Shown here: positions 20,265 through 31,569 of the stretch, in pieces
Position numbering within the stretch: position 1 is the first letter of the stretch
Layout of the letters: each line of letters starts with the position of its first letter
Origin: Gracilaria gracilis
Lineage: Eukaryota > Rhodophyta > Florideophyceae > Gracilariales > Gracilariaceae
DNA: 64,000 bases
Direction: 5' to 3'
NCBI GenBank assembly: GCA_030374805.1
Contig: JARGSG010000116.1
Coordinates: 1 to 64,000, forward strand
Notes under the pieces: model-generated
What the model saw: only the letters and a program-made list of their open reading frames with translations
What the model was told of the DNA's origin: nothing
The model's database searches: none
Made by a program: the position numbers and the translations under genes

Positions 20265-23200
20265 TTATAAAATTTCTATGGAATGAGTGCTTTTTGAGGG
20301 GAAAGAAATAGGGCCTGGAGGTGGAGTTCCGGTAGAATCTGTTGAGATACAATCTGTGGAAACGCCAGTGGAGGTGGAAAGTGAAGGGAGGTGTGAGGTA
20401 GTTCTGGCAGAGAACATGAATTGAGCCAAAGATAGAAGACAAATGGATAAGTCCAAACCATAAGGAAACGTTGTCGGATGTGAAGTTGGTAGAGATGAAA
20501 CTGTACGGGCGGTGTGGCTATGTTCGTTGCCTGTTATCCATCGGAGGCATACGCACTTGAGGATGACATCGACTTTGTCTTTTGGTAGGACGAGCTTCAT
20601 GAACAGTACGGAGTCAAACTTATTGGAAGATGGTGTGGAATAAGGCAGGCTCAGGCGAACAAGGGAGATGAGTTTGCAGACCCGGGCGATGGAGTTGAAG
20701 TTCGTGGAGCTAGTGCCTACGACAAGAACGTGTGAGAACTTTGGAGATTTAGAAGGACCGAAGGCAGGGGCGGCAAATATTCGTTGGATGAGAGGGACTG
20801 GAGGATCCTGGAGAGCGAGCTCGTCCCACTCTTCAATTTAGTGGTGGAGTAATGGGACATAACCGCCGGCGACGTAAGCGGAGTTGACAACGGTGATTCG
20901 GGTGCGACGGAGAGTGGGAGATTTCTCCAAAAGTACTAATGCTTTCAGGGAAAAGAAGAGTAATAAAGAGAGGGCGTCTTTCCCAATCTGTTGAAAGATG
21001 GTGAGAGTCGGTGGGGAAGAGGTTTTAGAGAGAATTGGGATTGAAATGAGGATCAGAGTGAAAGATTTGCGGGCGGTGATGAGATCAGCAAATTAAATAA
21101 GTCTTTCCATCATGGACTAAACCGGGTTGGTCGGATTGGATGCGAAAAGCAAGGGTAGAAGAGGAGAAAGTGATGGAGGGGTTGGTGGAGAGGGGGTTCC
21201 AATCTTTGAGGGCGTTGGCGTAATGAATGGCACGAATGGTTTCTTTGTGTGCGGTGGACCTGCGCTTGGAGGTTTTGGAGTAGTGTGACCTGAAGAGGAA
21301 GTGGGCGTGTTCGCATATGCCGGCATCGTTGAAGTAGAGGACTTCGAAAGCGGTCTTTGTCCTCGACGATGTGGTCGAGGAGATGGAACTTGGGGGGGCC
21401 AAGGATGGAATTGTGGTGGGGGCCGAGGACGAGTACGGCTGTGCGCTTGAAAGAGCGGATTTCGAACAGGATGTCTATGAGACGGGAGTCTTTCCATCCT
21501 ACGGAGGTGTTTTATCTCATGCAGAAGAGGAGAAAACTGGAGTACTTGGTGAAAACAGAAATGATAGAAGCTGCATCGATTTCGACACAGCACCGGTCCA
21601 GAAATTCGCCGATGAAAGGGAATACCATGTCGAGTGAGCGGTAGTCGTTTGCTTCGAGCATACCACGTAGACCATCAGAGGTGAAGATAAAGTTAAGGTT
21701 TTAACCGTTGTCTGAGGAGAAAAAGTCAATGTGGGGTCCTGTAGCTGGGGAGTGCTTTTCGATGGCGGCATGGATGGTGTTTGCGTGGTTGAGGATGAAG
21801 GAGCGGACAGAGTTTAAGAAACGACGAGACTGGAAGGAACAGAGAGTAGTCAAGAGTGATTTTGACTTGAATCCCCCGATGGCTGCGAGCTTGATGAGCT
21901 TGGAGATGCCGAGGTGGAAGTTATGGAGTGGTTCGAAGGGTAAGGTGTTGTAAGGGTGAGGAGAGTGGTGATGTTGAGGAGAGGGTAGGACTCGAGGAGG
22001 GAGGAGTATTATGCGATGGAAAGGGATTTGAATGCTTCAACGGCCTTCTACTTGGTGTTTCGGGCGATTCTGGACTTTCTGGCGAAAAGGGTCTTTTCAG
22101 CATCTTGGAGGAGGGCAGGTTCTGATCTGTAGGCAGCGAGAGTCGGCGTTTGGGATCAAAGAGGGGTAATCAAAGATGTAGACGGAGCTTGAAGCGTGGG
22201 ACGGTAAATCGGTTGTATGGATGCTGGGGGCTGGTGCCGGGGGAGATGGCGAGAATGCCTCTTGCTTGTGAGACGTCTGAGCAGTAGCTGGCGATGATTG
22301 GGTGACAACCGCGGAGCAAGCAATTAGCGTCACGGAAGTGGACTCCAGTGAGGCCAGAGGAGATACGAGGGTCGAAGACGTTGGAAATGGCACGCTGAAT
22401 GAGTTGAATTTTGGTAGAGTGGGAAATGCCGCAGGTGTTGGGGGGATGGTATCAACGTTTTAAGAAAGTGTGGCGAGATTCAATGAGTTTAGAAGGTATC
22501 TGAGATGGTTGAGGTTGTCAGTGATTCATTTGCGACGGAAAAAATCAGAGAAGTTGAGAAGGGTGATGTGAAGGGGGTAGGAGGTGATGGAAGAATATTT
22601 GAGGGAGATGGAGGACTTGTCGGAGTATACTTGGACGAAGGAGATGAAGATGTCAATACCAGTGCTCTTAGAAGTGTGCGAGATGCAGGAGTTGCTGGAG
22701 GACTGCATGATTGGGTGCTTGAGAGCAGTTGAAGGTTCATTTCTGAGGAAGGAAGCCATGGGGTGAGTAAAAGTGAGAGAGCCGGAGGAGGTTGTATGAG
22801 GGACGCGATGGAAGAAGGTTTTGTCGAAGTACGCGAGTGCGAAATGTCGTACAAAGACTTGGAGTGCATTATTTCGGAAGATGGTGACTGTGAAGAGATG
22901 CTGTAGGTCGTGGAGGGTGGTGGGGGAGAAACCGATGTTGCGGACTCGGTGTTGGAATAGATCTGTCTGAAGTTTGAGACACTGGGATGTGGAAAAGACG
23001 GCCTTGTGGAAGGCTGATTTGGAGAAGACGGGGTCGTGAAGGAGAGAGATGAGTTCGTCTCCTTTGCGGTGGCCAAGGGTGGAAGCGATGGAAGAGATGC
23101 AGAGCACCATTCGTTCAAGTTGGGGGTTGCTGAGGAGAGAGAAGGTGGAGAATATTGGAGGAGGTGGGCAGGAGGACAAAGAGCAGACTATGGTGCGTAC

Positions 23201-23504
23201 AATATTGTAGGCGTCTTGAGTGTGGATGGAGAGAGAGAGAGAGAGCTGGTGCTGGTTGCGGGAGTCGTCATCGGCGATGGGGACGTTATCGGAAGGGCGA
23301 TTGGAGAGAGACTGTAGAGATGGCGGTGGGATTTGGGGGGTGGACTTGTGACGCTTTGTGCGTGGGGAAAGTTAGAAACGTTCCTCCGGCGGAGAGGAAA
23401 CGCTTGTTCGTGGTGAGACGGTTGGAGCATTTTCTTTGGTGCCTTTAAATGGCGGGGATGATGCGAGCGAGAAAGAAGCAGCCTTCAAAGCAGCAATGAG
23501 GCAT
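20265..23504 (-). pseudogene. Plavaka/TNP2-like transposase, copy A (decayed)
   Basis: The reading starts at ATG 23504 with the same N-terminal zinc finger as copies B and C (CCFEGC, then HQRKC spacing). It can be aligned to the copy C transposase through to about 20265, but the frame is broken many times (main frames 23179-22526, 22393-22097 and 21593-21117). The C-terminal RTRITVVNSAYVAGGYVP segment is recognisable near 20900. At the codon where C has TAG (54755), this copy has CAG. It lies next to the right terminus, as expected for the transposase of this family, and is not functional as it stands. Confidence 0.78.
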
Positions 23505-23839
23505 GGTAGGGAGCGGTGTGGGGGTGTTGGAGGAGAGTCTGTGTACGTAGCGGGGAGCGTAATATGGGGAACGGAGGGTGGGACGGAATGATGGGGGAGG
23601 TGGCACATGATGCGAAAGCATTTCAATAGGGAGAGAATTAATTCAAACGGCCGATATCTGATATGAGAATATTTGAATATATGTGCTTTATCTCTATAGA
23701 GAGTTCCTATTCAAAAGTTTTGTATTCATCAAATCCTAATTTATGAGCAGCTATCTGTGTATATATCCCTATTTGGGGATGTATATCCCTATTTGCCGCC
23801 GTAGATTTCTAAATATGTGCCACTTACACACTTACGTTG

Positions 23840-24070
23840 GGTTCGGAAACTAGCACGAACGGAAGTAACATGCTAATTGGCCTTCCATCCAAACTAGCCA
23901 TGACGGAAATAATCGTGAATGATTTTTTGCAAAAAAAATAGCCAAAGTGAAAATGTGGAAATATGTTCGGAGATTAGGCACATCTAAATTTGGATAAATT
24001 CAGCGGTTTTTCGATCATTTTGATTCGGTCATTTTTGACATTCAAACTAGCATTCCGATAACATCCGCGG
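23840..24070 (-). repeat. Right terminal inverted repeat and subterminal motifs of copy A
   Basis: The transposase-side end carries AAACTAGC at 23847-23854, 23891-23898 and 24045-24052 plus degraded versions (near 23870 and 23932). It closes with ACTAGCATTCCGATAACA. The same sequence, in the same order, is found at the ends of B (47036-47282) and C (53957-54180). Arrays of a short motif near the ends are typical transposase-binding sites in CACTA-type elements. Confidence 0.75.
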
Positions 24071-25925
24071 GAGCTTCCCTTGAAGGAGCGGCGCAATCGA
24101 AGTCGAGCTCGGACGCGCCGGAGGCTGCAAAGCCTCGCTCCCCGTTCAGGATCTTTTCGAGGAACATGGCTACGAAAGCCGTGTATTCGGAACAACTTGG
24201 GTTCCCCGCCGCCTTGGGTATGGTCACGCAATTTCCGTGCTCTGTATAGAGTCCTGGTCATGGCGAAAGGAAATTACAATTTTTTTGCCGATCTCGGTTT
24301 ACCCGATCATTATATGGTTCGGAAATTATCCGTTCTTGATACGGGTGCTGGTTCAAACTTTTTGGTCCAATCTTTTATTTTGCCTTAGTTATTGTCTCAG
24401 ATTCAGCCGGCTCCAACGACCAATATAGCGGATGCAAACAATAGGCCACTTTCAATCGTGGGAGTAATCAACCTGATCGTCAGGCTTGGTCGTTGCGTTG
24501 TCTGCCCGGAGGTTCTCGTTTGCAAGCGTTTAGCTGCGGCGGTAATACTCGGATGGAATTTCCGCGACCGTTTTGTCGAATCAATTCGACCACCGAAAAG
24601 AACGCCGAACTGGAGGACGGCACAACTGTACCAATGGTTCGGCCAACTTTACAACGGGCTTCCAAGAAACAAGTTTCCTTGCCAGTGGCTCGACAGCCGT
24701 CGAAATTGCACCGCCCGTCTACGAAGCACCGAGTTGCTCTATTTATTTGAATTCCCTCGGAATTCCAGACCTGAGTCATGGTTACGTCCGCACAGCAGGG
24801 CTTCCAAACGGTTCAACCATTGCCTCTCCCCCACGAAAAAAAGAACTTAGCCCTCGTGAATTGTATTTTACTTGTCGAGCCAGAAAAGTCCTTCAGGATA
24901 TTGGTTACTAATTTCAGCTCCTCTCAACAGAGGTTGGTAAAGAACCAGGTCATTGGTTCTATGTCACCACCCCTGGTGGCTATTGTACCCACGAAGGTCT
25001 TTAACGTAAAGGTTCTCGGAATCTTCGAAGTTAAGGAGGGAGAGGGGAAGTGCGCTGAGACTCTTACAACCACAACTGTGCCGAAGAATTCGTCGGGAGA
25101 CGCTGCGCCGAACTCGTCGGGTAAAAGAGTTTCGAACTCGTCGACAGAAGCAACGCCGACACCGTCGGAAGAAAAGCCAGGATCACCTGGATCTGAGAAG
25201 AAAGACCCCGTACAGGAGCTCGAGTCTCTGGACTTTAATCATGTCCAAGAGTCTCACCGTGAAAAGTTACGGAATATGCTTCGTGAGTTCACCCCCGTGT
25301 GGGACGGTTCTCTTGGGAAGATTGGGATTGCCAAACATCGGATATATTTGCTGCCGAACACTCGGCCAGTCTCGCAACACCCGAACTAAACAGGACAAAG
25401 AGCTTGGGAAGAGAAGAAGACTCAAGTCAAGAAGATGCTCCGGGCCGGACTCATTGAAATGACTCAATCGCCATGGGCCTCGCCCGTGGTACTGGCTCCC
25501 AAATCCGATGGGTTTTGGCATTTTAGTATCGATTACAGAATGCTTAACGCGGCTACTGTCAAAGACGTGTTTCCCATCCAGAGGATGGTCGAATGTAACG
25601 ATTCGCTAGAAAAAGCAAAGAACTTTACGATCCTCGACGCAAACTGGGGGTGTTTGTAAGTACCAGCAAATGTAGAGGACCGTGATAAGACGCGTTTGTA
25701 TTTCATGAATGAACATATCGAATCAACCTGGATGCTCTTTGGGCTCATAAACGACCCCAACACTTTCCAAAGAGCAGTGAATACCTTGCTTGCCCCCTTT
25801 AAGTGAAAGACGTGACTGGTTTACATGGATTACATCATTGTGTTCTCCAGTAACCTGGACGAGCACTCGACTCACGTTCGGGAAGTGCTGCGAGTCCTAC
25901 GAGATGCAAGCATTACACAGCTGCT
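24071..25925 (+). pseudogene. pol: G2 pol fragment: protease and reverse transcriptase
   Basis: This fragment resumes directly after transposon A. A protease motif LDTGAGSNFL lies near 24340, followed by ILGWNF-type protease C-terminal sequence near 24550 in a shifted frame. RT motifs run from 25435 (AGLIEMTQSPWASPVVLAPK, DYRMLNAATVKD) to YMDYIIVFSS near 25825, where the usual YIDD catalytic pair has become Met-Asp-Tyr. Stops at 24386, 25388 and 25657 and other lesions break it. RNase H and integrase are absent: the homology ends near 25920. Its position in pol continues exactly where the fragment at 8406-8814 leaves off. Confidence 0.78.
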
Positions 25926-25929
25926 GGGT

Positions 25930-26640
25930 GCGCTCGCCTACAGCGCGAGCGGGCTCTGAAAGCGCCTAATTGGCAGGTAACGGCTGTGGCGCAGGCTGCG
26001 GCACTGGTGCTTCTCAGCAGAGGACGTGAGAACGAGGTGATTTCGGGGAGCATACAAGCGTATAGCCATTGATGGCGCGCTGAAGCGCATGCACGGGCAG
26101 GAAACCATGTTGCAAAAGCAGTTCGGCGTGTTTGCGGCGTGAATGTCGCCCATAGTACACGACGGTTAGGAAGACCCTGTGCACCAGCGCGCAGTGGTAG
26201 GGGCAGGTGTCATACGGGGCCCCGCTACCAGGGGCACGGTGTGCTTCGGGTTTGATTCCGAAGGCCACACTATGGCTGCTTCGGACAGGTCGACGCTGCT
26301 ACACGACTTGCTGCAAAGCTTATTTAGGGCCATAGACATGCGCAAGTTCTGGCGCGTTTCAACGCGACAGCGACATGGCGGCGACGTACATTCCGTAAAC
26401 CACAGTGAACCCAAGAAATTTGCTGCACAAGGGCGGGCAACGAACAGAATTCTTGTCGTGTGTGAGCAGAGACGAACGCTCTCCTACGCTTTATCAGCGC
26501 TGTGTTCTCCCTTCTCGGCTATGCATTTCACAGAATGCAAAGGGGCAAGGAAAGAGTTAATAACTGAATTTAGAATTCAAAGTTTACTGAAAAACAAAGT
26601 CATAGAACGGTCCGACGTATTTTTCAGACTCACCACATCT
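25930..26640 (-). other. Unidentified, possibly once-coding minus-strand segment
   Basis: Two overlapping minus-strand frames (26414-26166 and 26268-26014) read like parts of one protein separated by a frameshift, with segments such as AFGIKPEAHRAPGSGAPYD and RRKHAELLLQHGFLPVHA. Composition is protein-like and GC-rich compared with the AT-rich sequence to the right. I considered a PIF/Harbinger-type transposase remnant but cannot support it with catalytic motifs. It abuts the truncated end of G2. Confidence 0.25.
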
Positions 26641-28984
26641 TGAGACTTATACATTCAGTACTGTCACATCCTGTTCCAATGTCACGTAAAAATGTGTCTT
26701 CATCACAAGTACTTCATTTTTGTGGGCATGAGCAGCTTTCCAATCGCAATTTAAGAGGGTGAAAAACCTCAATATTGAACACCGTCATTATCATGTAGCC
26801 ATAGCAGCATAAAAACAGTGTCAAATACCATGAGATAATAATTGTGCTGCGAAGGAGAATAGCGCCAAACGATGACAAATTTTCCAAATCGGAGACGTTT
26901 TTACCGGCGTGAAAACCATTTGTAGAGACGTAATCGATGGTTACGCTCTTTTCTCGTGTCTACACCGATCTGGAAATATACTCGAATAAGAAGAGTGCAC
27001 AGGTTGCAATTCCGTAAAGAATCACTTTAGGGCACATTTCTTAATAACGGAAGCAGCCGACTCAGAGAGGCCAGGTGATCTACCACTGACGAAAAAACAT
27101 GAAAACTCTAGTTCCAAGGTGTAATGATGCATTTTGTAGACATTTTTGGATGTCTCAGAGATATGTGTAATAGATCTTTTGTGTTCAACACCGATTATCA
27201 TCTGCCTTCATCGTGTTGTCCATATGCCGTAAGAAGAGGCGCGCTATGGATTTCATATTGTACAAAAGATATCCTAAAGAATTTCGGACATCACAGGGAC
27301 ATATATCCCAGCATCATCAGTAACTATGCTAGAAATTCTAAGGATATCATAAGCATGGCCTATGGGTACATTTTGCGTCAATTACCTGTTCATCGCCCGT
27401 ACGTCTTTTGAACATCTCAAATGACCAGACGATATACTGATGATGCCCTTCAAATAACCCAAAATTAGATCTCTGGGAAAACCGGGGCCCATAAAGTTAT
27501 ATCATGGAAGTAGCGCGGTTAGTTCTTGGTGCTCAGCTATTGCAGCGACGTGAGTTACAACTGAGACGGCGAGAGTCGCTGACGGAAATTTCGATTGAGA
27601 GGATTTGGCACAGCGTCAAAATTGGGATATATCATCCGAATCTAGATTTCCAAAATTTATTCTGGCCATATACATTATACAACGAGTATATTCTATCTCA
27701 CAAAAGTTCTTGTAAGTAATTCAATGAAACATAATTTATAATTCAATGGGTTTTCAATTGAAGTATCACTAGTTTTCACCGCACTTTTTCATTTTAACTG
27801 AACTGAAATTGGGAGAAATTTGCAATCCATAGAACTTTAATAATCCGTAAGTGTACCCTATTTCAAATGATTTTGTCATTCATCGGACGGGCTCTGAAGA
27901 AATGAGTAGTTACCAAGAATTTAATATCCAAAAAAGTCCGCCTGAGGCAGCCTCCATCATCCCAGCCAAGACTCGTGCAATGCCATATAATTTAAAATAG
28001 TTCCCCACTTAAAATAAAACTTCTTCTAATTGAACGATGAAGATTTTATTGGAGCTAACTACGTGAAATTGGCATTGAAAATCTATTGGAGGGTAGTTTT
28101 TCAAAAAGAATTATTTTTTCTGAAATGCAATGAGCATTCAATGAAAGGGGTAGGGATATTGAGTAACTTTGGAGGATACAGTAAAAGAGAGTATTGCCTG
28201 AGTAGGCCGCGATGCTGTTATTGTAACTCATATGCGAAAGCCTCCCATTCGAAACATCGTGATACATAACTCCTAGTCGCGCCCATGCATCCCATTTTCA
28301 GCCCCCTCTACACTTATGAAAGCACTGCAACCAGTACTCTTTTCTCTCAGCTTCAGAGTATGTGAGAATTCAAATCATCTCATGTGCGCCTTTTTTCGCC
28401 ATGGGAGCCCAAGCGTTCCACGCTGCGTCGTGCGGCCTTCGATGCGCCACGCACAGGCGAGAACAAGACCCATATTCTTTTTCGTGAAATCTGCTGCACT
28501 TCATAAAAACACGCTGCATGAATCTCATGCATTACAGTATTTTCGTGGTAGTAGATGATTTCTCCTTTTATCGCCGGGAGAAGACGTCCCATGACAGCCT
28601 AAAACATGTTTCGTATCCATGAGAACATCGGAACATTTCTTTGAAGGCCCCATAACACCGAATGTACCATAGGGCTCGGATGACTGTTCTCTTCTACTTG
28701 TCGATGCAAGGCATGATTTTTTTACCAATCTAAAAATGTAGTTTTCCACACAGTTAGAATATAGAAAGGTGTGCAAGAGATAAATAAAATCCAAATTAAA
28801 AATTTCAAAAGAACTGCAGATGCAAAAGCCAACATATTATGATCACTATAGTTGACTGAGAAACTGGGACGCATATGAGTCAGAGGTGGGCACCTAGAGG
28901 TAGAATGGTCACCACAGTGCGCGAGTAATTACCGCTGCACTTGGTTGTATTTAGTTATTTTATGCAGGTGAGCTGCACTACTTC
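26641..28984. other. AT-rich region without recognisable genes
   Basis: About 2.3 kb of AT-rich sequence. Open frames are short (up to 95 codons), of biased composition, and overlap on opposite strands. I see no RNA gene, terminal repeats or transposon domain. It may be old intergenic or long-decayed repeat sequence. Confidence 0.4.
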
Positions 28985-29532
28985 GAGCGATATAGAACTT
29001 GTCGCCGTTTGCATTGTTGCTTTCTCGACCACGGTTGGCTGTAGCTTCTATGAACTGTGAAATAGTTCAAAGCCAATCCAAAAAGGCCAAAAAGAACTGT
29101 AGCGCAATGAACGTACCCTCTTGTCGGTACGCGGTACGCATAGTATGTAGTTTTAGTAGTTAGTGTACACAGGGTGGAGCTTAAAGTGTCCACGTGTAGG
29201 GCTAGAGCATTGTAGTGTTGCAAGCTCTGGGCGAACCCTTTCGTAGGTAGGCTTTTTATTTTTTTCCGACACGAGGCTGCTGCACCCGGAGGTGCACTTA
29301 ACATCCTCCCGCCAGGCAGAGCTGACCGTAGTGAACCTTGAGCACCCCCTAGCCAATTTTTCATCGCCTAGTTTGGAATGGTTTCCTTCTGCCGCCGCTA
29401 CTGATGCTTTACACCGGTATGGTGTCCCGTTGTTAGCGTCGCTGCACGCTTCTTCGTGCCCGCGCGGGTGCTGCGCATAGTATCTCTGTTTCCTAAAAAA
29501 ATTGTCGATACTCTCTTGCGTTGGTACTTCAT

Positions 29533-29550
29533 TGATGTACCGACTTAGAA
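29533..29550 (+). promoter_or_regulatory. G4 degraded primer binding site
   Basis: TGATGTACCGACTTAGAA aligns to the G1 primer-site region TGGTCTCCCGACTTAGAA with a gap and a few substitutions, and lies at the equivalent place before gag. The 5' LTR would therefore be roughly 28985-29530. Confidence 0.5.
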
Positions 29551-29559
29551 TAACAATGG

Positions 29560-31545
29560 TGGGTCATTTGTGGTTCAGTTCCGTTTCGCACCTCTTTTAG
29601 GAAGGTTTGGCCGTCACAGCTACCTCAATTTCCATCTATTGCTTGTCTTGGACTCGCGCAATTGGGGTGTTTTTGCCACAAGCCAGACAGAAATCTTTCT
29701 TCCTTACCATCATGACTATTCCTTCAGGTTCCCCAAATGAACATGCCAAAATGACTGTGACACCTCGGAATCACGGCAGTTCCGAAGTCACGCCCGATAC
29801 TTTCTAGCAAGCCCACAGCACTGGAAGTGCCCATAGGAAGATCCCACTTCCCATGTACATCCTGGGGAGTATTCTACGTCATTCTATACCCTTCCAATCC
29901 CGGAATAGTTTGGAGTTCATCCGTCAGCAGGTTTACATGGGAACATATCCGCTGCCCCACAGGAAAGTACCGGTCAACCACTTGAAAGATGCTCCACCCG
30001 TGACTATTTGAGAGAAGCCCTCGCTCCACTATGTTGCGCTGCTCATAGCTCTAACGCCGCTAGTGGAATCGAAGGTCCCCTTCGAGACTGAACGGCGAAT
30101 TTCCCAAAAGGTATCTGCAGAAGGGGAAGCCCTGACCGACACTTTTGTCCATCAGCTTGCTTCAAGGATGGTCATTTGTGGAGTTCTGGACGGAGCTATT
30201 GCTACCACTGTCTACATTGAGGTACAGCGTTGTATGCAGCTTGTCCCCCATGGGCAAGAACAAGACATTGACTGTGAACCAGTTTTGTGGATTTTGGCAA
30301 CCACCCACTATCCTCGCTGTGAATGATGAAGATTCCAGACCCGCTGGGGACTCAAATACTGACAGATACAACTTGGAGGCCCCGCCTCTATGGAATCAGA
30401 ATAGTACTGGTCGCATTTCCCAATCGGGTCGTGACAGAGGGGGGGGCGGAAGAAATCTCCAGACCAACGTCGAGAGAGGAGAAAGTCCACCCCCTAATAG
30501 ACGTGGCTTTTCCGATTCGGATGACGAGCAATCAAGCTCTGCCGTTGATGCTGAGTAAATTGATTTGCCAGACTCAGCGGTGTCGGAACAATTATGGCAG
30601 AAAAATTTCCGGTGTGGAAACATTTTCAGAAACACCCACCTCAAGGCCCTCTTCATAGAAGGACTCCGCCCCGCCATCAGGGCCAGTGTACAGAATCACT
30701 CCGCCACGCATCCCAAAATGGTCTTCCGTGAACTTTTCAGTTATAACGAGGGCTTGGAAGATGCCCATAGGGGTAGAAAAAAGTATCATTAAATCCTGGA
30801 AGCTGCGGAGACAACAAAACCTTTCGGGCTTCTTCTCGAGCATCTTTATCGATGTCGGTGGATACATATGAACCCGGTTGGGAAGTGCATTTTGCGGGGA
30901 AGGATGCAGTTGGTTTGGCAGACCAACCAGCTGCACCTCCATCCCTCCTCTCTTTTGCCTCAACGGGAACTTCTACACCGTTCTTTGTACCGCCCAAACA
31001 GGATGTTCCCATACTTTAGGAGCTACTCACTTCCGTAAGGGGCACACCGACGCTGACACATGCGATGCCGTCCCCCTATTGGATAGCGCAGGCGTCACCA
31101 AGCAGGGTAGTTCCCTAACGTATCTTTTTGTACGTGGTTCAACCTTGTTTCGAGTGGATACCACCCCAGTATCGGGACGCGCTGTTACAATTTTATGAGT
31201 CCAACTACCAACAGCGTGTGGCTGAAGAGTACTAAAAATCGAAGCAGAAGGGCCCACCCCGTCCCTCATGGTATGCACAACCTACAACAGGACGGCTTTC
31301 GAAACAAAGTGCCACTCCACATCCAAGGACGTCGAATGTGGCTAGTGGACAACAGTTCAGTCCTCAACAGGTAAATCAGATTCTTATCCATGAGGAAGAC
31401 ACCTCGCCTAGCCATGAGGTCCCACAGAGAAACGAGATAAAGGAGGCGTAGGGGCAACGCCTTCCTCTCAAGAAACCATCTCCGCCTCACGGGAAGCATC
31501 AGAATCCAATCCACAAAGAAATCCTGATGAGCCTTATACCGTTAG
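29560..31545 (+). pseudogene. gag: G4 gag remnant
   Basis: Several short frames together align with the gag of G1 and G3. The clearest is at 30565-30790, where LKALFIEGLRPAIRASVQ corresponds to LKGIFVEGLLPAVRSKLK in G3. A charged Asp/Ser stretch occurs near 30515. A cysteine/histidine-containing segment near 30990-31030 is at the place of a zinc knuckle but does not keep the CX2CX4HX4C spacing. Multiple stops and frameshifts exclude function. Confidence 0.6.
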
Positions 31546-31569
31546 CACTCCAGGGCCCTTTAAAAATGA

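Larger units (their letters stand above)
8818..24070. mobile_element. Large Plavaka/CACTA-like DNA transposon, copy A (15.25 kb)
   Basis: The element is bounded by inverted termini containing TCGGAATGCTA (left, 8829) and TAGCATTCCGA (right, about 24058). Outside these, a further 10-11 bases starting CGTCGG at the left are weakly mirrored at the right. The trinucleotide GAG flanks both ends (8815-8817 and 24071-24073), fitting the 3-bp target duplication of CACTA-type elements, though the right outer bases are mutated. Inside lie a transposase (minus, right end), methyltransferase-SET and X genes (plus), and V1, V2 and W genes (minus, left half). Every gene has stops or frameshifts. It sits between the gag and protease regions of G2. 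Confidence 0.8.

Noticed and set aside
25930-26640. PIF/Harbinger-type transposase
   Set aside because: No DDE residues or helix-turn-helix could be placed, and the similarity is limited to general composition.
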